From contig CM036618.1 in NCBI GenBank assembly GCA_020746105.1, forward strand, positions 45,965,514 through 46,029,513: a stretch of 64,000 bases of DNA, in the 5' to 3' direction. The position numbers and the translations under genes are program-made. The notes under the pieces are model-generated. The model was given only the letters and a program-made list of their open reading frames with translations, had not been told where the DNA came from and did no database searches. Of the stretch, positions 35,513-47,310 are shown piece after piece; position 1 is the first letter of the stretch; each line of letters starts with the position of its first letter. The DNA is from Trogon surrucura. Taxonomy: Eukaryota > Chordata > Aves > Trogoniformes > Trogonidae.

Positions 35513-38500
35513 ACACATGGGGAAATGATACAGGAGTGGTTTATCAATCTTTATTTAACAGAAGATACCTTTAGCTGAATGTTAAACTGCCTTTAAGTTA
35601 ATAGTATGCAGAGCTGGGATAAACTCTGAGCTTTCAAAGTGTTACATGTTATCAAATATTACTTTACTAGATATGTTGGTCTGCTATTTCTCATGAAAGG
35701 GCTGTGTGTTCTGCATTTCCTTTACCTCAATAAAGTTTATTAAAAATTATAATCGGGTATTTCGCATGACAGCAACAGAAGAGCCTGTAATGTATGGACA
35801 GAGCTGTTTTCTCTAGGTATATAATTAAGGAAAAGGATGCTTTCAGCAGACAGCCAAAAGCTAGATGATATCTTTAGGATTGCCTTTTACAATTATTTTG
35901 AGGCATCTGAATGAGAGCATGTTCCAAGTATTTTCTTCCTCTTGCACTTCTACCACCCCATTAAGTTTTCCTTTTCATCTTCATCTTTCAGTGCTTCTCT
36001 TCATATTCTTTCCATAGTTTCTGTATAAATAATTCCATCCTGGTCAACACAGACCTAAAACCCTAAACAAATGCAGCAGATTCTCAAGGGGGAAGTTACA
36101 CCAAAGTCAGACACCATCAGCTTGGCGCAGAGAAGATACAGTATTTTGCTTCATGTCAGGGGACTACTTGTGCTCCAACTGGCTGAGATATGACACTTAC
36201 CTCTTATTATAGCCATACTTATAAAAAGAAAAAGAAGAAATGAAACTAGCAGATGTGGCAACCAGCACTGTAACCATCCTTTCAGGAACACAGTTGTCAA
36301 AGTTGACAACAGAAATCCCTGTGCTGATCTGCCATAGGAACCTTGGCTGACAAATTTTGTGTACATCTTGTTGTTTAGCTAATGTACGTTTCATCTAAAC
36401 TTAAAAAATAAAAGTATATTTTGAAGGAAGATTATGTGTATCATTGCAATGCAGTATTCTTATGTATAGCAAGCAGGAATTTCTCCTGATTTCAATGGGA
36501 CTATTCCTAACATCACTTCGATTCCCAGAAAGAAGTTGTTCTTTATGAAAAGAGCATGCATGAGTTGTCAATGTTTTTTCAAAATCCAAGTACTGTATAT
36601 TTCTCTATCAGTATGAGCACTGACATTTTTACTTTTAAATTCTACATGATTAACTATATTTATTGAACTATCATCTCTTTTTTTTTTATGTAAGAAGTTA
36701 ACCTTTGTCTTTTTAAGCATTTTCACTGCTTTGCAGGCTGATTTTCATTTTACTCAGAAATATCTTTGAAGTGATTACAATTAAAGTGAGACATTAGGAC
36801 ATAAAGCTAGAAGAAATTTGAATTCTGCCCTGTGTTACTTTCATACTGTTATTTTTGTGTGTGTGTGCAGTTGTCTATTAACTCAAATTAGGAAATAAAG
36901 AAAGAAAAATTAAGAACTGCATGAAGTTCTGTGATCAATAATCTCTACCATTGCTGAGGCTGCCATTGAATTTTCACTAGTAGGATAAGCATCCTCAAAT
37001 TTAAGCTTGAGTCAGAAAAACATTCAGGCATATCACTAATGCCCACTGATATAGGATGTATTAGGACTGCTCTGTTGCTCTAAATTGAACACAGACTTAA
37101 ATGCGCTGCTGAATAAACCCTTACCATTGAAATCAAACTGTGGAAACAATTCAGTTGTACTGAAATCAGTCACACTTACCTATTATATAATGAATGGAAA
37201 GCTCTCTGAAGGGTATCAGTGGTAACATTGATAACATAGGTACATGAGGAATGGAAGAGATCTCACCAAGATGTGTAAGTACGTCTACAATACACTTTTA
37301 TGTGAAAAATAGGTGTAAAATTACACATAATGAGTAAAAACAGGATGCATTTTTGTGCAAACTCTTCTCATGTACGAAGATGAAGCAGAAAAATCATTGT
37401 TGGTTAGTTCTTGTTAATAAGTACTACATCTAGACTGGCAAATTTCTATAGGAGCAATGTGAAAATTTTATCAAGTGTTGTGTCAGTATATTATTGGTAA
37501 ATATATGCATAGTATATAATGCATTTGCATGGTATATATGCATTTGAAGTTTTGCGTATCTTATGTGTGGTAATATAAATCTTTCATTCTTCTGGGGAGG
37601 TGAGGTATGCATGCCTTACAGGATAGGAAAAGATCTTCGAAACTGCTGCTTACTGTTGCTATTCACTAGCATCCAACTGCAGCTTGGTAACTTTGAACTG
37701 TGTTAGTTTCTGCTGTGTGACTTTTTCCTCAAGTGATTAGTATTTCACAAGAAAAGAACAGTGCTCCTCATGGATTGTTATTCTTTAAGTCATGTTTCTT
37801 TAGGCAAGGCAAGCTGTAAAAAGCCTCAGAGTAATGCTTGTATGCACCTTGGTGGTCTTCCCATCCTTATAAGTTTCTTATGTGACTAGCTCAATCAGGT
37901 TTACCATTTGTTTTCAACATCAGATTATATAAACTGGGAAAATAAGGAACAGGAGCATTAAGCACAGTGTTTTATATTTATATTTCCTAAGATGGTTAGT
38001 TGTGGAATTTAGGATTATGTGTACCTAATATAACATTCAATGTCTGTAATGCCAATGTCTGTATCTGAGTTCGTTGCCCCTTATTCCTTCTTCAGTGGAA
38101 GGACGCTTTTATGTCAGTATTTCTCTGACTGATACTTAGGCATGTATTTTTGGAAATAACAAATTGCATGTTCTGAGTATCTGTATTTAGTCAGATGAAA
38201 CCTATCATTGGTATCTTAACTATGTACATTCATCACAGACCTTTTTCTTTTCTACTGAAAGAACTGTCTATGGGCAGGCACTGATGCTGTTCTTACAGTG
38301 TTTCAACTTAGATTTTTGCGTGTGACAGAAACAATAGTAAAATTTGAGGAGGTAGAATAAGAAACAAATCAAATAAAGAAAAGCACTGACCTTACCTAGG
38401 ATCAGAATGCCTCCCACTCTTTTCTGGGCTCCTTTCTCAGAGGCTGTATCTGACTGTGCTCTTCTTGTTTCAATCATATGCCAGATTGATTAAAGATGGG

Positions 38501-39151
38501 AATAAAAAAAAAAAAACAAGACAGGAATAAAAGATGGAAATAAAATACTCTGTGTTCAACACTAGGCAACATAAATAGGAACACAAGACTAGATGGGCTC
38601 ACTTTTATTTCATCAGTTGTACCACAGCTGAAGGAAATGTTGCAGTGGATAACTCATTCAAAAGAGTCTACAGCACAATCCACCATATAAGAAAACATTT
38701 CTCAGCTCCCTAAAAATTGCCTAAAATGCACTAAAAAACAATCAACCAAAAAAATCCCCACAGCCAAAATGTGCCAGCACAAGAGAGAAGATTAAGCATT
38801 TCACCGAAGTCTTAAGTGGTGAGGTAGTTTGCAGATCTCACAAAATGACAAGAAAAGGAAAATACCCCAAAGAGTACCTGTCAGTTTGACCTATTGAAAA
38901 TGATTGCTGATGAGATGACATGAAGCCTGGCAACTGGTTTAACCTTGGCAAGGTGAGCAGGGACGCAAAGAACACACCCAGCTCACTTCATTTCTTCGCA
39001 GGGAGAGCCCACTCTGCTTTCTGCCTTGGATCTCAGCAGTCACTCTCCAGGCCACAAGGATATTACGAACACTCACAAGCCACAGCTAATCCACACCTTG
39101 AAGGCTCTCCCTGCACCTTTCTGACACCTACAAAATCCATAAGGAGGAATA
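35513..39151. other. unassigned non-coding DNA (3.6 kb)
   Basis: No gene or repeat recognised. It is AT-rich, with a TG run at 36857-36868, an AT-rich tract with repeated ATATATGCAT words at 37500-37545, and an A run at 38503-38514. The last 280 bp before the CR1 (38870-39151) are more GC-rich but match nothing I know. Confidence 0.55.
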
Positions 39152-40495
39152 ACTGAGGACTGGAGGGAAGCAAATGTCACTCAAGTCTTCAAAAAGGGCA
39201 AGAAGGAGGACCCGGGTAACTATAGACCGGTCAGCCTCACCTCCATCCCTGGGAAAGTGATGGAACGACTTATCCTTGGTGCCATCTCAAGGCATATCAG
39301 GGATAAGAGGGTCATTAGAGACAGTCAACATGGCTTCACCAAAGGGAAGTCATGCTTGACTAACCTCATAGCCTTTTATGAGGATATAACAAGGTGGATA
39401 GATGATGGCCGAGCGGTGGATGTGGTCTACCTTGACTTCAGTAAAGCATTTGACACAGTCTCCCACAGCATCCTTGCTGCTAAACTGAGGAAGTGTGGTC
39501 TAGACTCTCGGGTAGTGAGGTGGACTGCGAACTGGCTAAGGGGAAGAAGACAAAGAGTTGTGGTCAATGGGGCGGAGTCTGGTTGGAGGCCTGTATCCAG
39601 TGGAGTGCCTCAAGGGTCGGTACTGGGACCAGTATTATTCAATATATTCATCGATGACTTGGATGAGGGACTAGAGAGTACTATCAGCAAGTTTGCTGAT
39701 GACACCAAGCTGGGAGGAGTGGCTGACACACCAGAAGGCTGTGCTGCCATCCAGTGAGACCTGGGCAGGCTGGAGCGTTGGGCGGGGAAAAATTTAATGA
39801 AATACAACAAGGGTAAATGTAGGGTCTTGCATCTGGGTAGGAACAACCCCAGGTTCCAGTATAAGTTGGGGAATGACTTATTAGAGAGCAGCACAGGGGA
39901 AAGGGACCTGGGAGTCTTGGTGGACAGCAGGATGACCATGAGCCAGCAGTGTGCCCTTGTGGCCAGGAAGGCCAATGGCATCCTGGGGTGTATTAGAAGG
40001 GGGGTGATTAGTAGGTCGAGAGAGGTTCTCCTTCCCCTCTACTCTGCCCTGGTGAGACCCCATCTGGAATACTGTGTCCAGTTCTGGGCCCCTCAGTTCA
40101 AGAAAGACAGGGAAGTGCTGGAGAGAGTCCAGCACAGGGCAACTAGGATGATTAAGGGAGTGGAGCATCTCCCTTATGAGAAAAGACTGAAGGAGCTGGG
40201 ACTCTTTAGTTTGGAGAAGAGGAGGCTGAGGGGTGACCTCATTAATGTTTACAAATATATCAAGGGTGAGTGTCACGAGGATGGAGCCAGGCTCTTCTCG
40301 GTGACAACCACTGATAGGACAAGGGGTAATGGGCTGAAACTGGAACATAAGAGGTTCCGCTTAAACTCGAGAAGAAACTTCTTCTCAGTGAGGGTGACGG
40401 AGCCCTGGAACAGGCTGCCCAGAGAGGCTGTGGAGTCTCCTTCTCTGGAGACATTCAAGACCTGCCTGGACACGTTGCTGTGTGGCATAGTCTAG
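39152..40495 (+). pseudogene. CR1 ORF2 (reverse transcriptase), truncated, one nonsense codon
   Basis: One reading frame runs from the truncation point to the normal stop. In order it holds [22 protein letters not shown] motif A (YLDFSKAFD), motif B ([11 protein letters not shown]) and motif C (SKFADDTKL), then the CR1 C-terminal region ending LDTLLCGIV. The catalytic aspartates of motif A and FADD are intact. The only break is TGA at 39755-39757, where the other copies have CGA (arginine in [12 protein letters not shown]), a CpG-to-TpG type change. The endonuclease domain and ORF1 are missing. Antisense frames here are shadows of the CR1 sequence. Confidence 0.95.
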
Positions 40496-40585
40496 GCATT
40501 CCTGCTCTGGCAGGGGGATTGGACTTGATGATCTTTCGAGGTCCCTTCCAATCCCTAACATTCTATGATTCTATGATTCTATGAT
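39152..40585 (+). mobile_element. CR1 LINE, young 5'-truncated copy (1.43 kb)
   Basis: It begins inside ORF2 at the codons [20 protein letters not shown] and runs through the RT core, the ORF2 stop at 40493-40495 and a 90-bp 3' UTR, ending in three ATTCTATG units. Over the last 232 codons it differs from the 45 kb copy by one residue (K versus Q), so both are recent and belong to one subfamily (SSTGERD, RRGVIS, REVLERV). The five bases ATAAC occur at both ends (39149-39153 and 40584-40588) and may be a target-site duplication, but such a short match could be chance. Confidence 0.97.
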
Positions 40586-41308
40586 AACACCTAAAACTGT
40601 TAAGAAGCATCAGAGCTACAGGTTCATTTCAAATCCTCCTGGAAATACCAGTATACCAAGCAGCCTAGACCTCCAAGTCCCACTCACTTCTGCCTTCTCT
40701 GAGCGTTGTCACTGAGCTACAAATTAATGGAGACAAGGAGGGTACTTGGGCGATATTGTTACGTGCGTACCCATTTTTCTGTTCGTCGCACAGTCTCTTC
40801 CCTATTTTCAGTCTTAATTTTAACACATTCCTTGACTTGCTAATCTGTTTGCAAGGCTACTCCAACATTTTACCAGATAGCTAAAAAACAATCTCAGATG
40901 GAATAGTTTTAATTTCCAGTCTGAATTTATTTGTGACCAATTTGTAACCGTCTAATTGTGTGCCTGCACTAAATGGGAGTTTTCCCGTTGAGTGTAATTG
41001 GATCAGGCCCCAAACCTCAAAGACAGCTGCTCTTATTACGGTGTGGAAAACAGGCAGGGTCTGGGTGTTACTGCGTAATGACAGCAGTAAATTATATTCC
41101 AAGGGCAAGATCAGAAGCTGGTGTAAATCAATACAAGTCAACTGGCTTTTAAAAAAGTTATATCAGTGTGCACAAGCCTCTAGTTTGGCCCAAACATTTT
41201 CTCAGTACATTTTAAAGCTCAGCCTGCTGCATAATGCATGCTACAGAATTACTTCCAGCAGCTCCTGCACTAAGCTGAAAGCGTCTGACTGAACCTGGGC
41301 TGATTTTT
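40586..41308. other. unassigned DNA with ancient repeat words
   Basis: No gene is evident. The stretch 40968-41147 carries old amniote repeat words, listed next. The remainder is unique sequence. Two overlapping frames on opposite strands (86 and 110 codons) have no recognisable domain. Confidence 0.5.
40968..41147. repeat. ancient amniote interspersed-repeat relic
   Basis: The words AATGGGAGTTTTCCCGTTGA, ATTGGATCAGGCCCCAAA and, 100 bp on, AAGATCAGAAGCTGGTGTAA followed by ATCAATACAAGTCAACTGG match the old 'aatgggagttttgcc...ggatcaggccc' and 'ggatctggcccagctggtgtaaatcaatgtaactcc' patterns. The copy is degraded. An old MIR-like or CR1-end repeat, or an exapted conserved non-coding element, are both possible. 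Confidence 0.45.
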
Positions 41309-41440
41309 TTAGAAAGCCATCCAAACTTGATTTAGAGACCGTGTGTCATGGAGAATCTACCACACTCCCAGTAAACATTTTTCAAATGTTCTGTGTTCTT
41401 AAAAAAAACCGCCAGCTTTTCTTTCTTCCTCGCTAGCCCT
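41309..41440 (-). mobile_element. ancient CR1-like 3' fragment
   Basis: The plus strand reads AGAAAGCCATCCAAACTTGA, then TTTAGAGACC, then ATGGAGAATCTACCACACTC, then CAAATGTTCTGTG. This follows the old amniote CR1 pattern on the minus strand ('agaaaaacatccaatcttgatttaaa...tgatggagaatccaccac...ttccaatggtta'). It covers the interval corresponding to the right part of the 23.3 kb relic. It has no tail and no coding capacity. Confidence 0.6.
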
Positions 41441-43819
41441 CTGAACTCTTTCTTCTTACTACACGTAAAAGTCTGCTGGGAAAATGTGTTGATTAAACTT
41501 TTATTCAGTCATTGTTTAACAATTTCCCAATTCAAATGTTTTCTACGGCCTTTCTAATTTCTCAAACTCACTACACTGGTAACTTTGCAGGCAAGATAAG
41601 TAGGTAGCTTCTGATACAAAAATCTGCGGTATGAGACATTTATCTAGAATTAGAAAAAACTATATTTGACTGTTTCCTGGGAGAGAAAGCGAAAACTACC
41701 AAACAGCAGCTACATTAATTTGACTATGGTTTAGCGTGTTTATGGGGCATGATATATGTAATGAAATTATTCTATGGAACAGTCTCTGTTCCTCTCTTTG
41801 AGTATATATGCACAGTTCACCGATTTCTCTACATTGGGTGAGATTTTGAAAGGCGTGCAGCTACACTGCTTGAAGCTAGTTATGAAAGACTAATCAAATT
41901 TGATTTCCCTGGAGATAATATTAAAACTCACTAATTTCAAATTATGGCAAATAAAAAGCATTGTTTTCCTGATCAAAAAAAAATTCTAAAAATACTATTG
42001 CATGTTAGGTTTCGTAAAGTTAAAAGTCTTGGTGGCTCTGCAACTAACTTCCATGCTTGATATGTTTTTGAATATATTTTAAAGTTGGTGAAGCAGACAG
42101 TGCCCCAACCAAATGCCTCCTCAGTCTTCAACAGTAATGTTTGGGAGTAATAGGGAGAGAGTACAAGGTCAATTTTAGTACTTGCCTTTTGTTTCTAAAG
42201 GAAATTTGCCTAGAAAGGCTTCATGAACCTGAGAGTAAAAGGAACTTTTAGCCTAAAAGTACAGCTAAGCTGGTAAGTGCAAACCAATGCATGTTTGTTG
42301 CAACAAGAGCTTCAACACTATGAACCATTTTTGAATTTCTAGCAGGGATAAAGCCTGTGAGAAGTAATAACAAATAAATACATTTTACAGAACTGGAAAT
42401 GGAAGGAAGTGTTAAAAAAGATGAAATATGAAGAAAAACAATTAAACAAAACCATGGTCGTTAAAACATAATAAGCAATTAAAATGCTTGTATTTATTTA
42501 GTGCCTTGAGAATAATCTGAGCCCTGTAAACTTCAGTTGTCCAAATCAAGGAGGATCTGTCAAGGAGGTTCTCGTCAATCTCATATAATGACTACAGAAG
42601 CATTTAGCTGATCTGAGGGGCACAGCTGGATTTTCATCCAACCCTTTCATTTGGAAGCTCTAATTTAACACTTAGAGGAAAACTCCTGCGTTGCCCTGTC
42701 AAACTTGGTCTGAATAAACATTTTTTTAAAAAAGAGGAATTCTCTTGGTAAATACAATTTCAAAGTTAAAAAGTATTACCAAAGGTATATCTGTGCAAGT
42801 TGCATTAATTTTGCAGTAGTGAAGGATGCATCCCACAGAGATGGTTTCACCAAGCCACCCTGATAACTCAGCCTTGCAATGATATGTTGTGAGATTTAAA
42901 CCGAGACTAGAGTATATCTCATGAAAAAGAGTAAGAAAATTAAGTTTCCTCCCAAGATTGACCGGAGGGTAACAAAACCCCACAGAACAATGTGAAAAAC
43001 ACTAAAAGATTCTGGAACTAGAAGTACTGGGTTATTCACAGCATGAATTAAAGGAGGGAGGAAGATAGGGCTGCAGATTTTAAGTGTCTGTGTACAAGTT
43101 ATATGTGCCATGTACCTACCAAGGATAATAAATGTATTGTATGAGAAGGGATGAAATAACTGATTTCTTGAGGTTCTCTCCAGATCCGATGCTAGTGTTT
43201 CCTATTCCTAACTTTAAAGGTAAAAATTTCCAGGAAATAATACAGACCAGAAGTATATTCTGCACAAAAATCAATAGAGAGGCATAAGACAGACAAATTG
43301 CTTATATTCTTTAGCTTAAATCTGCAGATAAGGTATATGCCTTTATTTAATTAAACTTCCAACAACATTTCTACATATTAATCTTTCCAATATTTAGTGA
43401 TTCCTGTCCTTATGTTTACAAGTTCACATTCCCGGGATAGTCTTTGTAGATCAAGTTTAGCTTGTTCATATTTTTGCAAAAGAAATACTTCATATTCATA
43501 TTTAGTGCTGTATCTCCTTTGAGATTTCTAGCATCTTCTATTTTCCTTATTCACAGAGTTTTTTTTCAATGGGTTTCCTTTTCCAGACCCTAGTGGGCAG
43601 TCTCCATTTGTCTTCTATGTACTCATTTCATATCTGTAAAATTTTTGGTAGGATATAAAAGAATGTTCCTCTTGATACCATGCAATAAAACTAGGGAACA
43701 TTAGTTAATTGTGTTTTTTCTTTGCCCAAGAATGGAGGCTTTGGTTCGTTTAGTCATGCCACTCCTAACATCATCTATATTTGCTGTAGTCAGACATGGG
43801 TGCCAGAGGAGACATTGCA
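41441..43819. other. unassigned non-coding DNA (2.4 kb)
   Basis: AT-rich unique sequence. No gene, RNA or repeat recognised. Confidence 0.6.
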
Positions 43820-44031
43820 CACAGAATCACACAGAATCACAGAATGTCAGGCAGGGGTTGGAAGGGATCTCAAAAGATCCTGTCATTGGATGTCACTGAA
43901 AAGAGCCTGGCATCATCCTCCTGACACTCTCCCTTTACATGCTTATAAACATGAATGAGGTCACCCCTCAGCCTCCTCTTCTCCAGGCTAAAGACAACCA
44001 ACTCCTTCAGCTCTTCCTCGTAAGGGAGGTG
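43820..44031 (-). mobile_element. CR1 3' fragment with internal deletion
   Basis: The left end is a CR1 tail of the CACAGAAT variety (ACAGAATCACACAGAATCAC, then AGAATG), followed by GGTTGGAAGGGATCTC. At about 43878 the sequence jumps to CTGTCATTGGATGTCACTGA, then AAAGAGCCTGGC, which in the intact copies lies about 200 bp further into ORF2. It then follows ORF2 antisense (ATGAATGAGGTCACCCCTCA) to about 44031. About 200 bp spanning the ORF2 stop and C-terminus are missing. The tail type and divergence mark it as an older subfamily than the 45 kb copy. Confidence 0.88.
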
Positions 44032-45196
44032 AGGCTAATGTTTGTTCAGATTAGGGAAATAATTTTTATATGTAATGAAATATTTGAAACATTTCCAAAG
44101 TTTCTTATTCTTTGCCAGGATAAAACCTAAATTTTTCTGAAATTCTTTGAACTTTTTTGATCTGTTCTTCTGCTTCAAAAAATATACATACATCTGAATA
44201 AAGTGGTGAAAGAGAAGTCACTGAAGATATAGGATATTCAAATTCAGGTCACTGTGTACCTGTTCTTAACTTCCTATCTAAGTGTCCTAACCAATAAACT
44301 ATCAGCTATTCAGAAATATGTTTTTTCCTCATCCTTTATTTGGGAGGGGAATGTGTCCAACAGTTATGTATAAATTAATAAATAATTTATTAATGATAAA
44401 TAGTTTATAAAAACTTAATATATCAGCAGGTAATGCAGGTGGCACCCAGCAGCTTCAGTGCAGCTATTTTTATTATCAAAAATAAGAATACGGTTCATAT
44501 TCAGGGGCTCAGTGAACATGTGAAAGGAGTAGGTTGACTGTTAGTATTTTCCTTGTAGTTGCCTCTGCTGGCTTTTTAAAAATTTTATTTAGCTACATCA
44601 AGATTTGGTTGCTTACAGCTGTTGTATATTTATAAGTTCCTGGGTAGAAGGTACAAAGAGTAAATTTTCAGGTAGGTCATCTAACAAATAGCACATTGTT
44701 CTCTCTGTTGTTTTCTTTTCCACATTGCAGAAACAGTATTCAAGATACAGTATTTTAAGACAAATCTGAAGTGTCAGAACAAAGTGATAGTTTTGGTACC
44801 GCAGTGAAAACCTAACAAAGTGTATAACCTTAGAAATCCCAAATCCAAACCTCTTCCTCTTCAGTATTCAGTCTTTATTGCAATACAGCATATATCCAGA
44901 CACTCTTCTGTATGTTCTCCGACCTGCTATCTTGCCTTTTTGTTGTTTTGGACCTTCCAGTGACTTTCCCAGTGACAGTTGAAATACGTAGGCTTGGGTT
45001 TCTTCCAGGAGAGCCGTATTGTTATAATTTTGTATGGCTGATGTAAATATTTTTGATAGAATGAGTTATACAAGCAATAGGCATTGCAATTTCTTCCTCA
45101 AGTACATAAAACACACAAGGTAAAATATTGCCAAGTTTTCTGGTCTCTTCTGCCTGTACAGAGGCACTGAAGAGGCATCTGGCAAGGAGTGTCACA
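44032..45196. other. unassigned non-coding DNA with one acceptor-like site
   Basis: AT-rich sequence. A 9-bp inverted repeat (ATTAATAAA with a 3-base loop) lies at 44374-44394. A long pyrimidine tract ending in GCAG at 44730 is a textbook-looking splice acceptor. It is followed by 24 open codons and a TGA at 44805-44807, too short to call a gene. Confidence 0.5.
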
Positions 45197-47310
45197 TCAT
45201 AGAATCATAGAATCATAGAATGTTAGGGATTGGAAGGGACCTCGAAAGATCATCAAGTCCAATCCCCCTGCCAGAGCAGGAATGCCTAGACTATGCCACA
45301 CAGCAACGTGTCCAGGCAGGTCTTGAATGTCTCCAGAGAAGGAGACTCCACAGCCTCTCTGGGCAGCCTGTTCCAGGGCTCCGTCACCCTCACTGAGAAG
45401 AAGTTTCTTCTCGAGTTTAAGCGGAACCTCTTATGTTCCAGTTTCAGCCCATTACCCCTTGTCCTATCAGTGGTTGTCACCGAGAAGAGCCTGGCTCCAT
45501 CCTCGTGACACTCACCCTTGATATATTTGTAAACATTAATGAGGTCACCCCTCAGCCTCCTCTTCTCCAAACTAAAGAGTCCCAGCTCCTTCAGTCTTTT
45601 CTCATAAGGGAGATGCTCCACTCCCTTAATCATCCTAGTTGCCCTGTGCTGGACTCTCTCCAGCACTTCCCTGTCTTTCTTGAACTGAGGGGCCCAGAAC
45701 TGGACACAGTATTCCAGATGGGGTCTCACCAGGGCAGAGTAGAGGGGAAGGAGAACCTCTCTCGACCTACTAATCACCCCCCTTCTAATACACCCCAGGA
45801 TGCCATTGGCCTTCCTGGCCACAAGGGCACACTGCTGGCTCATGGTCATCCTGCTGTCCACCAAGACTCCCAGGTCCCTTTCCCCTGTGCTGCTCTCTAA
45901 TAAGTCATTCCCCAACTTATACTGGAACCTGGGGTTGTTCCTACCCAGATGCAAGACCCTACATTTACCCTGGTTGTATTTCATTAAATTTTTCCCCGCC
46001 CAACGCTCCAGCCTGTCCAGGTCTCGCTGGATGGCAGCACAGCCTTCTGCTGTGTCAGCCACTCCTCCCAGCTTGGTGTCATCAGCAAACTTGCTGATAG
46101 TACTCTCTAGTCCCTCATCCAAGTCATCGATGAATATATTGAATAATACTGGTCCCAGTACCAACCCTTGAGGCACTCCACTGGATACAGGTCTCCAACC
46201 AGACTCCGCTCCATTGACCACAACTCTTTGTCTTCTTCCCCTTAGCCAGTTCGCAGTCCACCTCACTACCCGAGAGTCTAGACCACACTTCTGCAGTTTA
46301 GCAGCAAGGATGCTGTGGGAGACTGTGTCAAATGCTTTACTGAAGTCAAGGTAGACCACATCCACCGCTCGGCCATCATCTATCCACCTTGTTATATCCT
46401 CATAAAAGGCTATGAGGTTAGTCAAGCTCGACTTCCCTTTGGTGAAGCCATGTTGACTGTCTCTAATGACCCTCTTATCCCTGATATGCCTTGAGATGGC
46501 ACCAAGGATAAATCGTTCCATCACTTTCCCAGGGATGGAGGTGAGGCTGACCGGTCTATAGTTTCCCGGGTGCTCCTTCTTGCCCTTTTTGAAGACTGGA
46601 GTGACATTTGCTTCCCTCCAGTCCTCAGGCACCTCTCCCGTCTCCCAAGACTTGGCAAAGATGATGGAGAGTGGTCCAGCAATGACATCAACCAGCTCCC
46701 TCAGCACCCGTGGATGCATCCCATCTGGACCCATGGATTTATGGATGTCCAGATTGCTTAATTGGTCCCTAACCCAGTCCTCATTGACTAAAGCAAACTC
46801 CTCCACTGCCCTGACTTCCTGTGGGGCCTCAGGGGAACGGGGCTCCTCAGGACAGCCTCCGGCAGAGTAGACAGAGGCAAAGAAGGCATTCAGTAACTCT
46901 GCCTTCTCTGTATCATGTGTCACCAAGGCACCCACCTCATTCATCAGTGGGCCTACATTGCCTCTGGTGTTAGTTTTATCTGCCACGTATTTGAAAAAGC
47001 TCTTCCTGTTGTCCTTGACCCCTCTCGCCAGGTTCAATTCTAGGGAGGCCTTTGCTTTCCTAGTTGCCTCCCTACACCCTCGGACAACAGCCTTATATTC
47101 TTCCCAAGTGGCCAGCCCTGCCTTCCAAGATCTGTAAATTCTCCTCTTGCCCTTGAGCTTACCCAGTAGATCCCTGTTTAGCCACGCAGGTCTCCTGGCT
47201 CCCTTCCTTGACTTCCTACGTGTTGGGATGCTCTGATCTTGAGCACGGTAGAAGCAGTCCCTGAACGCTAACCAACTATCTTGGGCCCCTTTACCTTCAA
47301 ACAGCCTAGC
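45197..47310 (-). mobile_element. CR1 LINE, young copy (about 2.1 kb)
   Basis: This is the longest CR1 in the window. Its 3' end, at 45197, carries three octamers and a 90-bp 3' UTR identical in wording to the 39 kb copy. The 5' end lies near 47310, where the ORF2 frame passes into sequence that no longer looks like CR1; the exact point is uncertain by a few tens of bases. It includes the linker after the endonuclease, the whole RT domain and the C-terminus. The endonuclease domain, ORF1 and 5' UTR are absent, so it is a 5'-truncated insertion. No target-site duplication was found. Confidence 0.97.

Noticed and set aside
45433-45900. 155-codon ORF antisense to CR1 ORF2, also open at 16049-16516 and 39881-40348
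   Set aside because: It recurs only because the CR1 copies are near-identical. It is a shadow of ORF2 C-terminal coding with no independent domain or start context.
45800-46171. 123-codon ORF antisense to the RT core, repeated at 39610-39981 and 63493-63864
   Set aside because: The same explanation applies: antisense of conserved CR1 sequence.
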